Source: Bacteroidetes bacterium UBA6161
GTDB taxonomy: Bacteria; Bacteroidota; Bacteroidia; NS11-12g; UBA955
NCBI GenBank assembly: GCA_002422315.1
Contig: DIUJ01000051.1
Coordinates: 21,341-85,340, forward strand
Length of the DNA: 64,000 bases
Direction of reading: 5' to 3'
Shown in pieces: positions 33,944-42,037 of this stretch. Positions within the stretch are counted from its first letter, which is position 1; each line of letters starts with the position of its first letter. The position numbers and the translations under genes were made by a program. Under the pieces are notes generated by a model. The model had not been told where the DNA came from. It worked only from the letters and a program-made list of their open reading frames with translations, and ran no database searches.

Positions 33944-34147
33944 ATGTTAGCATCCTTCGTAATTATTTTAGCAGTTATACTTGTTGCAGCCCTAGGGGTT
34001 GGGGTAAGATTACTTTTTGTAAAAGACGCTGCGGTGAGAGGTACATGTGCATCTCAGAGCCCTTTTTTGAACAAAGAAGGAGAGTCTTGTAGCTACTGTG
34101 GCAAGCCCGCAGGTGAAAAGTGCGATACCGAAATTAAAGGGGCCTAA
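33944..34147 (+). CDS. NqrM-like (DUF539) small membrane protein
   Basis: A 67-residue protein with one N-terminal membrane helix (residues 3-25), then GTCASQSPFLNKEGESCSYC and a last Cys: C35, C49, C52 and C60. This spacing matches NqrM, which delivers iron to the Cys4 site between NqrD and NqrE during Na+-translocating NADH:quinone reductase assembly. No nqr or apbE gene is in the window. The TAnnTTTG match TAACTTTG at 33932-33939 lies only four bases before the ATG, so the transcript may be leaderless or start at another site. Confidence 0.75.
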   Translation: MLASFVIILAVILVAALGVGVRLLFVKDAAVRGTCASQSPFLNKEGESCSYCGKPAGEKCDTEIKGA

Positions 34148-34316
34148 TAGTTCCTTTGTAACACAAAAGGCCCGATTAAGGTTATTTCGCCTTCGCAACC
34201 AATACATTTTTCAATTCGTTTTAAGCGTTATTGTACCACACAGTTTAGCTTATTCTTTCCCGGTTTATTGTATCACTTTTTTGTTAGAAAAATGATTGGT
34301 TAATGAATTCTGTAAC

Positions 34317-34529
34317 TTATTCTGCTTTCTTAGCAGGACATGTTTTTATACCTAAAACGGAATAAAGTGGGCAAAATCCAATTAGACTAGTAAGTACAAA
34401 AACAGCAGCAGCTACGAGTAATACAATTCCCAAAGTGCCTGATATAGTTTCGTTGTAGTATAAAAATCCTACGATTGCAGCAATTATCAAACGGATAATT
34501 TTGTCTGCGTTTCCCATGTTTGTTTTCAT
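34317..34529 (-). CDS. DUF2892 small membrane protein
   Basis: Starting at ATG 34529, 70 residues: MKTNMGNADKIIRLIIAAIV, two membrane helices, and FCPLYSVLGIKTC at the end. The MGxxDKxIR opening and the CPLY..LGI.TC ending identify the DUF2892 (YgaP C-terminal-like) family of inner-membrane proteins, often found with rhodanese domains. An in-frame upstream extension to 34595 lacks family similarity and is ignored. Its role is unknown. Confidence 0.88.
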   Translation of the reverse strand: MKTNMGNADKIIRLIIAAIVGFLYYNETISGTLGIVLLVAAAVFVLTSLIGFCPLYSVLGIKTCPAKKAE

Positions 34530-34789
34530 TTTGTTAATTATTTGTATTTCAAAGGTATTAAAATATCTCATAAGAGTATATAATTCTTTTTTCAACTATT
34601 TATATCCTAATTATTGGAGAGCTCCCAATAGCATAAAACAAGTAATTTCATATACCCTAAGAATACCTATTCGCATATCCGTGTAAAAATCTAATGTTGG
34701 AAATTTGGGATAAATCATAAAACAGAATATTTATCATATTTTAGGTTTAAGAATTCTTGTAAACTTGCAGAAACATTATAGTATTAAAT

Positions 34790-35194
34790 ATGAAAATCAC
34801 AACAGAAAGCAAGCTTATTGAAATAAAAAAAGCTTTTAGTTCACATTACCCTGGTCTTAAAATAGAATTCTTCATAGACAAGAACAATGACGGAAATTTA
34901 ACTGCCGATGAGAAATATAGCGAAGGCGAAAGTCTTTTGTCAGAAATAAGTAATTCAACCAACAGCATTTTAGACATGTCGAAACATACTACCGCAGCTG
35001 ATTTGGAAAATGCATTTAAAGAACACTTTGCGGTAATGGTACAAGTATTTCGTAAAAGTGGGTCAGCGTGGTTGATGACAAGCGCAAGCGATAGTATTGC
35101 CCTTAGTGAGTTGAGTAACCAAGCACTACAGAGTACAATGCCGAGTGCAGGGGAGGCCCCTTTGGATGCAATGGATAGAATGGAATTGGAGTAA
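34790..35194 (+). CDS. Small soluble protein with two similar halves, unknown function
   Basis: A 134-residue protein. Two segments look alike: LIEIKKAFSSHYPGLKIEFF near residues 9-28 and DLENAFKEHFAVMVQVFRKS near 67-86, each a helix followed by a strand as in ubiquitin-like beta-grasp repeats. Between them is DKNNDGNLTADE (30-41), which fits a single EF-hand loop. The C-terminus is Met/Glu-rich and probably disordered. I recall similar Bacteroidota proteins but no named function. The gene stands alone, with ATG at 34790. Confidence 0.7.
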   Translation: MKITTESKLIEIKKAFSSHYPGLKIEFFIDKNNDGNLTADEKYSEGESLLSEISNSTNSILDMSKHTTAADLENAFKEHFAVMVQVFRKSGSAWLMTSASDSIALSELSNQALQSTMPSAGEAPLDAMDRMELE

Positions 35195-35279
35195 TGCCTA
35201 AGTTAATTCGTGAAAGTATTTTTTTTATTTATATTAATTCAGGATTAATTGTATGTTCGCATCTTAAATTTAATAAAAC

Positions 35280-35930
35280 ATGAAAATACTAAAACTATTG
35301 ACTTTCGCACTGTTAGTTTCTGTTGTATCTTTAACTAGTTGTGAAAAAGAAGGCCCCGCTGGCAAAGATGGAATTGCTGGTATAGACGGTAAGGACGGCG
35401 CAGATGGAGAAGACGGTAAAGATGGATTGAATGGAGAAAAAGGCTTGGATGGTAAAGATGGTATAAACGGTAAAGACGGAATAGACGGCAAAGATGGAGT
35501 GGATGGCAAAGACGGCACTGCCCAATTAAAGGTTTTTAACTTTAGCGTATCACAAACCAGCTGGACAAATTCTGGCACTGCCAATCAGGTTGGGGCATAT
35601 ACCTTTTATAACTACACAAATCCACAGATTACTCCAGCCATGTTGGATTCTAGTATGGTTATGGTATACCAGGTTATTGCAAATAAATTATTGCCCTTGC
35701 CAAGAGTTCTATTTACTGGAACAGGAACAGTATTAAATCTAAACTATGAGATTTCACCAGGCCTTGTAGAATTAAAAATCTTTGCAAATGATTGGGGACA
35801 GTATTTACTTACCGGTACATCCTTATTTAGATTGGTTATAATTCCTGCCAATGCTGCATCTGTCCCTGGATTTAGTTGGGATAATTACGAAGAGATAGTA
35901 AAAAAGTATGCATACAAAGAAACAATCTAG
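35280..35930 (+). CDS. Collagen-like repeat lipoprotein
   Basis: A 216-residue lipoprotein: signal MKILKLLTFALLVSVVSLTS with Cys21, then 18 uninterrupted Gly-x-y triplets (residues about 25-78, mainly GKD, GID, GAD), and a C-terminal globular domain of about 130 residues with strands ending in a Tyr/Lys-rich tail. The triplet run can form a collagen-like triple helix, so the protein is probably a membrane-anchored trimer presenting the C-terminal domain. GKD/GID-type repeats lack Pro, so stability would rely on charge pairs. A strong terminator follows at 35978. Confidence 0.85.
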   Translation: MKILKLLTFALLVSVVSLTSCEKEGPAGKDGIAGIDGKDGADGEDGKDGLNGEKGLDGKDGINGKDGIDGKDGVDGKDGTAQLKVFNFSVSQTSWTNSGTANQVGAYTFYNYTNPQITPAMLDSSMVMVYQVIANKLLPLPRVLFTGTGTVLNLNYEISPGLVELKIFANDWGQYLLTGTSLFRLVIIPANAASVPGFSWDNYEEIVKKYAYKETI

Positions 35931-35977
35931 TTTATAAAAACAAGGTTTTGGGGAGTGCTTATCCCTCACATTTTTTT

Positions 35978-36007
35978 AAACCCCGAAACACTCTTTCGGG
36001 GTTTTTT
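35978..36007 (+). terminator. Rho-independent terminator after the collagen-like gene
   Basis: AAACCCCGAAA pairs with TTTCGGGGTTT around a CACTC loop, followed by further T to 36007. It ends the plus-strand collagen-like gene and lies 16 bases before the 3' end of the convergent asnB gene. A weaker T-run on the other strand makes it possibly bidirectional. Confidence 0.85.
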
Positions 36008-36022
36008 ATTTACAAAACTTTA

Positions 36023-37969
36023 CTATTTGCTTTGCAAAAACAAACTTAGATTGGCTACTCTAAAAATAAATTTATGAGATTGTAAGTCCTTTTTTTGCAT
36101 TAATTTATCCCAGTCTTTTTCTAATTTCGACTGAATAATAAAGGGGTTGTTTGTGTCCAAACAAAGGGATTTTAGGTTTTCTTCTTGTAAGAGGTTCCAA
36201 GCTATGTCGGGCATACTGTAACCTTTCTTATCTTTACGCCAAGCAATTTGCTTGGGTATTAAGTTTTCTACGGATTTTCTAAGAATATACTTACTCCAGC
36301 CCTTGTAAATTTTTTGACTTGCTGGAATAGAGAAAGCGAGTTTTGCTAAATTTTTATCATCGGCAAAAGGGTTGCGAGACTCTATGCCGTGCCACATGCT
36401 ACTGCGGTCTTCCCATTGAAGCATTTCTCTAAGTCTTTGACCATAATAATCCTGCCAAAGTGCTTGGTTTAGGTTGTTTGGATAGCTTTCCAAAGCCAAA
36501 GATCTGTTTTGGTATAACTCTAAAAACTCTGGTTTGATGTACTTAAGCCAATCTTTGGAAACTTTAGCTAACTGCCATGCCAAGCTAGGGGGGAGTATAT
36601 TGATACCAAATTGTCTAAGTATCCATTTGTTTAGTTCACTTGCAGAAACAGGCGAATTATGTAAATGAGTAAACAAAGAAATTTTTTGGCCCAAACTAGA
36701 TTCTGCAAAGAAGCTGTAATAGTAGGTGCCATATCCTGCAAAAAGTTCGTCTGCTCCTTGGCCATTGAAAAGAACTTTGACTCCTTGTTTGTTTACTTTT
36801 TCTAACAATTGCATGTGGGCCAAATTGTTGTATCCTAATAATGGAGAGTCGTTACAATGCTGAAGCAAAGGCAGATGTGTGTGAAATTCAGCGGGATTAA
36901 TGTTTTGAATGTGGTGTTCTGCATGTAGATTTTGAATGCCAATTTTTTGCCAACTGCTCTCATCATAACTACTTACACCGCTATTTGCAGAAAATAATTG
37001 CAAGGGTGTTTTGGGTTGTGACTTGGCAGCTAAATGTACTAAAATGCTACTATCTATACCGCCACTGTAAGCAAACCCGATAGGTACATCGGAAACCATT
37101 CTAGAAGAAACAGAAGCTTGTAATTGCTGCAAAAGGGATTCTGCAGAAACAATAGATTGGTTTGTAAAATTGGCTTGGCTTGTATATTTTTCTAGGGTAA
37201 AAGCGCCCGAAAGTAGGTCTAATTGAAAGAGGGTACCAGCCTCTAATTCTTTTACTTGCCCATAAAAATGCTGTGTATCGCAGCTTATCTTGCTATTTAC
37301 CAAATAGTCGAATATAGGGGCTTCTTGTATGTTTTTGTTTGGTAAAATATTTCCTATAAACGCTTTAGGTTCGGAGGCAAAGCCAAAGTAGGCGGAGTTT
37401 TGTACATAGTAAATTGGCTTTACGGCATTATAATCTCTTGCTCCAAAAAGTATTTTTTTTTCGGTATCACATATCACAAAAGCAAAGAAGCCATTTAATC
37501 TAGACAGCATTTCTTGGCCCCAAGCTTGGTAAGCTACAAGCAATACTTCGGTGTCGGATTCTCCAGCAAAAGAATAACCTTTTTGCAAAAGTTCTTGCTT
37601 TAATTCCTGGCTATTAAAAATTTCTCCATTATATACCAGCCAAATATTTTTTTGTGGGTTGCACATCGGCTGATGCCCTTTTTCGCTCAATTCTCGAATA
37701 GCTAATCTTCTGTGAGCAAAAAAAACAGATTGGTTTTGTTCAAGGACTGATTGTATGGGTTGAGAAGGGGTAAAGGGGAGAGAAGAGGTAAAGGAAATTG
37801 TTTTAGAACCAGAAAAAGAGGTGGCTAGCAATGAACTTTCGTTAAAACTAACATAGCCTTCGTCGTCGGGGCCTCTATGAGCCAAAGCATTGTTCATACT
37901 TTGAATCCATTCAAATTTTACCTTATTTGGCTTCTCAGAAAAATCTACAAAACCGCTTATTCCACACAT
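36023..37969 (-). CDS. asnB: Asparagine synthase (glutamine-hydrolysing)
   Basis: Class II glutamine amidotransferase-synthetase, 648 residues. The N-terminal nucleophile is Cys2 (MCGISGFVDF), with HRGPDDEG near 33-40 and VYNGEIFN near residue 113. The C-terminal synthetase has the PP-loop FAYSGGIDSSIL near 300 and GQGADELFAGYG further on. It makes asparagine from aspartate, ATP and glutamine, or amidates a related acid in glycan or secondary-metabolite pathways. It lies just upstream of (3' to) pyrC on the same strand, with 87 bases between them. No polysaccharide genes are adjacent, so the housekeeping role is favoured. Confidence 0.94.
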   Translation of the reverse strand: MCGISGFVDFSEKPNKVKFEWIQSMNNALAHRGPDDEGYVSFNESSLLATSFSGSKTISFTSSLPFTPSQPIQSVLEQNQSVFFAHRRLAIRELSEKGHQPMCNPQKNIWLVYNGEIFNSQELKQELLQKGYSFAGESDTEVLLVAYQAWGQEMLSRLNGFFAFVICDTEKKILFGARDYNAVKPIYYVQNSAYFGFASEPKAFIGNILPNKNIQEAPIFDYLVNSKISCDTQHFYGQVKELEAGTLFQLDLLSGAFTLEKYTSQANFTNQSIVSAESLLQQLQASVSSRMVSDVPIGFAYSGGIDSSILVHLAAKSQPKTPLQLFSANSGVSSYDESSWQKIGIQNLHAEHHIQNINPAEFHTHLPLLQHCNDSPLLGYNNLAHMQLLEKVNKQGVKVLFNGQGADELFAGYGTYYYSFFAESSLGQKISLFTHLHNSPVSASELNKWILRQFGINILPPSLAWQLAKVSKDWLKYIKPEFLELYQNRSLALESYPNNLNQALWQDYYGQRLREMLQWEDRSSMWHGIESRNPFADDKNLAKLAFSIPASQKIYKGWSKYILRKSVENLIPKQIAWRKDKKGYSMPDIAWNLLQEENLKSLCLDTNNPFIIQSKLEKDWDKLMQKKDLQSHKFIFRVANLSLFLQSK

Positions 37970-38056
37970 TTATTTAAGGTACTAATATTAACTTTCAAAT
38001 TAACCCCATTTTTTATTATTTGCAAATAATTACCTTGGAGTAAAGGGCAATTGTTA

Positions 38057-39388
38057 TTAATAAAAAGCCAAAGGCATGCCTGCAGCTATTTCTTGTACAG
38101 AATTGTTTTCGAATACGGAAACTCCGTTTACAAAAGTTTGTACGATAGAAGTATTAAAAACCTGTCCTTCCAAAGGGCTCCATTCGCATTTGTAAAGTAT
38201 GTTTTGGGGGCTTACTTTATAGGGCGAATTGGGGTTTACCAATACAAGGTCGGCATAATATCCTTCTCTTATGAAGCCCCTGTCTTGAATTCGAAAACAC
38301 TGGGCAGGCGCATGACACATTTTTTCTACTACTCTTTCTTTGCTTATTACCCCTTGCAGGGCTTTTTCTAGCATCATTTGTAGGGAATGCTGAACCAAAG
38401 GAAGCCCACTTGGAGAGTTTGGGTAGTCTTTGTTCTTTTCTTCCAAGGTATGCGGAGCGTGGTCGGTAGCTATAATATCTATTTGGTTGTTTAACAGGCC
38501 GTTCCAAACCCCATTTTGATCTTCTTTAGACTTAATGGCTGGGTTGCACTGAATTTTAGAACCTAAGCTTTGGTACATACTTTGGTCAAACCAAAGGTGG
38601 TGCACACAAGCTTCGGAGGTTATTCTTTTATTTTCCAATGGGCCTTTTTCAAATAAGTCCACTTCCATTGCAGTAGAAATATGGAGAATATGCAATCTTG
38701 TATTGTATTTTTTTGCAAGCGAAACAGCCATGCTGCTAGAAATGAAACAAGCTTCATGGTTTCGAATGATAGGGTGTTCAGTAACAGGGATATTCCCATT
38801 CCATTTTTCTTTAGCTATTTCCATGTTTTTACGAATGCTTGCTTCGTCTTCGCAATGAGTAGCAATAAGCTTGTCGCATTTAGAAAAAAGATTGGAAAGT
38901 ACACTTTCATTGTCTACCAGCATATTGCCAGTAGAGGAACCCATAAAAACCTTTACACCGCATACCCTTGTGTCATTTAGGGCAAGTACATCTTCTAAGT
39001 TGTCGTTTGTAGCACCAAAGAAAAAAGAATGGTTTGCGGGGCTAACTTTCGCTGCCACAGCAAATTTATGGTCCATTTCCATTTGGTTGGTGGTTTGTGG
39101 ATTGGTATTGGGCATTTCCATAAAGGTGGTGGTTCCGCCTGCTACCGCTGCTTTAGATTCTGTGGCAATAGTAGCTTTGTGGGTTAGCCCTGGTTCTCTA
39201 AAATGTACTTGGTCGTCTATAACCCCGGGTAGTAGCCAAAGACCACTGGCATCTATCACATTGTCGGCATGTATAAGAGAGCCAGCTGCTGTAATTTTTT
39301 CAATTCTTTGCCCTCTAATCAAAACATCGGCTTCAAAACTTTTTCCTTCGTTGATTAATAGCGCGTTACTTATTTTTAGGGTTTTCAT
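38057..39388 (-). CDS. pyrC: Dihydroorotase (type I), with a substituted metal ligand
   Basis: Amidohydrolase-fold enzyme of 443 residues for the third step of pyrimidine synthesis. Motifs: LLPGVIDDQVHFREPG near 53-67, MEMPNTNP, GVKVFMGSS (carbamylated Lys), THCEDE, LHILHIST and ATDHAPHT. In the first motif the usual H-x-H is Q60-V-H62, so one of the two His ligands is Gln. I recall this Q form from other Bacteroidota dihydroorotases, so it is probably a subfamily feature. It overlaps no neighbour; pyrF starts 5 bases upstream in the same direction, which supports the pyrimidine role. Confidence 0.88.
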   Translation of the reverse strand: MKTLKISNALLINEGKSFEADVLIRGQRIEKITAAGSLIHADNVIDASGLWLLPGVIDDQVHFREPGLTHKATIATESKAAVAGGTTTFMEMPNTNPQTTNQMEMDHKFAVAAKVSPANHSFFFGATNDNLEDVLALNDTRVCGVKVFMGSSTGNMLVDNESVLSNLFSKCDKLIATHCEDEASIRKNMEIAKEKWNGNIPVTEHPIIRNHEACFISSSMAVSLAKKYNTRLHILHISTAMEVDLFEKGPLENKRITSEACVHHLWFDQSMYQSLGSKIQCNPAIKSKEDQNGVWNGLLNNQIDIIATDHAPHTLEEKNKDYPNSPSGLPLVQHSLQMMLEKALQGVISKERVVEKMCHAPAQCFRIQDRGFIREGYYADLVLVNPNSPYKVSPQNILYKCEWSPLEGQVFNTSIVQTFVNGVSVFENNSVQEIAAGMPLAFY

Positions 39389-39393
39389 ACTTC

Positions 39394-40206
39394 TTAACTT
39401 AATTTTTCAACCCAAGTTTGCATTTGAGACTGTAATTCTTTGGCAGCATTGCTAGCTTTTTGTGCATAGTCTTCACCATTTCCTGCATATAAAATCCCTC
39501 TGGAAGAGTTTACCAAAAGTCCTATTTGGTCATTTGCCCCATGGGTACTCACTTCGTCTACAGTGCCTCCTTGTGCTCCTACCCCGGGTACGAGTAAGAA
39601 ATGCTCGGGTATTATTTTTCGGATATTGGATAGCTCAGATGCTTGTGTTGCTCCTGTTACAAACATCAGGTTATCGGGATTTCCCCATTTGCATACGGTT
39701 TCTATTACGGTTTCAAAAAGTCTTTTTTGGTTGAACTCTAAATGCTGAAAATCTTTGGAGCCAGTGTTAGAGGTAAGGGCCAAGCAAATTATCCATTTGT
39801 CTTTAAATTCTAAGAAAGGTCTTAGGCTGTCTTCCCCCATATATGGAGCTACTGTAACCGCGTCGAAATCCATGTGGTCAAAAAAGGCTTTGGCATACAT
39901 ACTGGAAGTATTGCCAATATCGCCTCGCTTTGCATCGGCTATACTGAAAGTGTTTTTAGGGATAAAAGATTTTGTTTGTTCCAATATTTCCCACCCTTTG
40001 GCACCATATTGTTCAAAAAATGCAGTATTTAATTTGTAAGCCACACTACAAGGAAGGGTTGCTTCTATAATGTTGCGGTTAAATTCTATTAAGGAATCTG
40101 GATGCTTAGGGAAATGTATTGGTAGCTTATTCACTTCGGGGTCTATGCCAGTACATAGGTATGATTTTTTATGTAGAATAGACTCTACTAGTGCTGCTCT
40201 TTTCAA
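39394..40206 (-). CDS. pyrF: Orotidine-5'-phosphate decarboxylase (group 2)
   Basis: 270 residues. The catalytic motif DAKRGDIGNTS is near 94-104, preceded by YLCTGIDPE near 16 and followed by VTVAPYMGEDSL and LLVPGVGAQGG phosphate-binding loops. This longer form (PyrF group 2) decarboxylates OMP to UMP. It is the first gene of the pyrF-pyrC pair; transcription starts in the 78-base divergent region shared with the DUF6029 gene. Confidence 0.95.
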   Translation of the reverse strand: MKRAALVESILHKKSYLCTGIDPEVNKLPIHFPKHPDSLIEFNRNIIEATLPCSVAYKLNTAFFEQYGAKGWEILEQTKSFIPKNTFSIADAKRGDIGNTSSMYAKAFFDHMDFDAVTVAPYMGEDSLRPFLEFKDKWIICLALTSNTGSKDFQHLEFNQKRLFETVIETVCKWGNPDNLMFVTGATQASELSNIRKIIPEHFLLVPGVGAQGGTVDEVSTHGANDQIGLLVNSSRGILYAGNGEDYAQKASNAAKELQSQMQTWVEKLS

Positions 40207-40244
40207 AATGGTATATTTATTAGGTTAGGTGAAAAAAAATAAGT

Positions 40245-40252
40245 TAAATTTG
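40245..40252 (+). promoter_or_regulatory. Candidate -7 box of the DUF6029 gene
   Basis: TAAATTTG fits TAnnTTTG and lies 33 bases before the ATG at 40285. No clean -33 TTG is found 19-21 bases upstream, so this is a weak call. Confidence 0.35.
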
Positions 40253-40284
40253 GCCACATTTTTATACGTGCAAAAAAACATAAA

Positions 40285-41964
40285 ATGAAGTTTAAAATCA
40301 TTATCTTTTCTATATTTTTATTTTCCAATGTCCAACTAAGGAGCCAAGGGGAGCAAGGGGGTAAGTTTTCTGGTAATTTTGAAACAAATGTCAATTTTTA
40401 TGAAAGAGACGATAGGATAGGGGCAAACACCGAGGTGTATAAAAAGGCAAAAAGCAGTGTAGACGCATGGTTGTTTTTGAATTATGAACTCAATGGTTTT
40501 CAGTTTTCTGCAAGGTTCGATGGTTTTCAGAACTCTCCTTTACTCAATCCTCAAGGGATGTATACCAAGCAAGGTTTAGGCTTTTGGCAAGTGTCTAAAA
40601 CCATTGATAAATACCAAATTACAGCAGGTTATTTCTACGAGCAATTCGGTTCGGGAATGCTTTTTAGAGCTTATGAAGACAGGAATATAGGCATAGACTT
40701 TGCTATTCAAGGAGTAAAAGTAAAAGCAAACCTAAATGAGAACTTAAAATTAAAAGTATTTTCGGGACAACAAAAAGGCAATATTTTAACTAGCGATAGA
40801 TTTGATGTAACCCCACAAGTGCTTACCGGCATGAATCTAGAACAAAGGGTGAATATAAAAGATGTTACATTAGATTTGGGAGCATCGGCAATCAATAAGG
40901 TTTTAGACAATGCTACGCTAAATAGACTAGTAACCGATATTAATGCCCTGCCTCTGGAATCGAGGTTTTTACCTAAATACAATACCTATAGTTTTAATGG
41001 ATATGGAACCATGCAGTACAAAAACCTCTCGCTATACGGAGAATATTGTTACAAAACCCCCGAAGCTATTTTTGATTTAAACAACAACATGTACAATTCT
41101 GACGGGAACATAATTTTTGGCTCTGCTTCCTACTCGGCACAAGGTATAGGTAAAAAGAAAAAAAGCAGTATAGGGTTTAATACACAATACAAAAGGATAG
41201 ATAATTTTAGATTTAGAACCACCCCATACGAAACCCTATTGAATGGCATGGTGTCTTACCTGCCATCAATTACCCGCCAAAACACCTACAGATTATTAGC
41301 GCGATATAATTCTGTAGTGCAAGAGCAAGGAGAGCAAGCTTTTCAAGCAGATTTGGTATTTACACCTATAAAAGGAACCACTTTTATAGCCAATGCCTCC
41401 TATGTAGAAAGTTTAAAACAAAATGGCTTGAACAATGCTCCTCAGAAGCTATATCACGAGTTGTATTTCGAAGTGCAACACAAATTTAAAAGAAACGACA
41501 AAGGCCAACAATGGGCGGTGAAAGGTGGGGTTCAAAATATTTTTTACAACCAAGATGTTTACGAAGTAAAGCCAGGTGCGAAAAATGTAAGGGCTAGCAC
41601 ACCCTTTGCAGAGGTAACCTACAAGTTTAAAAAGACAAAATCTTTTAGGCTAGAGACACAGTATTTGGAAACCAAACAGGATTTGGGTAGTTTCATAAAC
41701 TTGATTTTAGAATATAATATGGCTCCACATTGGTCTTTTGCAATAGGCGATATGGTAAACCACAAACCCTACAGAAGTGCCAATACTACAGTCTCCGACG
41801 AAATTATTCATTACTACAGCGCTTTTATTGGCTATACCCAAGGGGCAACTAAAGTAACTATAGCTTATATAAAACAGGTAGAAGGGGTAAACTGTACAGG
41901 AGGTATATGTAGGGTAGAACCTGCATTTAGTGGACTTCGGGTAAATATGTCTTCTTCTTTTTAA
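40285..41964 (+). CDS. DUF6029-type outer-membrane-like protein
   Basis: A 559-residue protein with a signal peptide (MKFKIIIFSIFLFSNVQLRSQ) and many aromatic-rich beta-strand segments of barrel type ending in NMSSSF. Segments GNFETNVNFYERDDRIGANT, FLNYELNGFQFSARFDGF and EQFGSGMLFRAYEDRNIGID match the pattern I associate with DUF6029, a Bacteroidota family of unknown role that may form an outer-membrane beta-barrel. It may form a unit with the next secreted protein gene, which starts 74 bases downstream. Confidence 0.8.
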   Translation: MKFKIIIFSIFLFSNVQLRSQGEQGGKFSGNFETNVNFYERDDRIGANTEVYKKAKSSVDAWLFLNYELNGFQFSARFDGFQNSPLLNPQGMYTKQGLGFWQVSKTIDKYQITAGYFYEQFGSGMLFRAYEDRNIGIDFAIQGVKVKANLNENLKLKVFSGQQKGNILTSDRFDVTPQVLTGMNLEQRVNIKDVTLDLGASAINKVLDNATLNRLVTDINALPLESRFLPKYNTYSFNGYGTMQYKNLSLYGEYCYKTPEAIFDLNNNMYNSDGNIIFGSASYSAQGIGKKKKSSIGFNTQYKRIDNFRFRTTPYETLLNGMVSYLPSITRQNTYRLLARYNSVVQEQGEQAFQADLVFTPIKGTTFIANASYVESLKQNGLNNAPQKLYHELYFEVQHKFKRNDKGQQWAVKGGVQNIFYNQDVYEVKPGAKNVRASTPFAEVTYKFKKTKSFRLETQYLETKQDLGSFINLILEYNMAPHWSFAIGDMVNHKPYRSANTTVSDEIIHYYSAFIGYTQGATKVTIAYIKQVEGVNCTGGICRVEPAFSGLRVNMSSSF

Positions 41965-41984
41965 ATTTCTATACAGTTGAAAAC

Positions 41985-41992
41985 TAGATTTG
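41985..41992 (+). promoter_or_regulatory. Candidate -7 box before the 818-aa gene
   Basis: TAGATTTG matches TAnnTTTG 46 bases before the ATG at 42038. No matching -33 TTG is seen at the right distance. Confidence 0.35.
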
Positions 41993-42037
41993 CCCATAAA
42001 ATAAAGCAATTGTAGATTTCGTTTCATAAATATCAAA

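Noticed and set aside
35270..35584. Minus-strand frame rich in Pro-Ser repeats
   Set aside because: A shadow of the Gly-x-y collagen repeats on the other strand.
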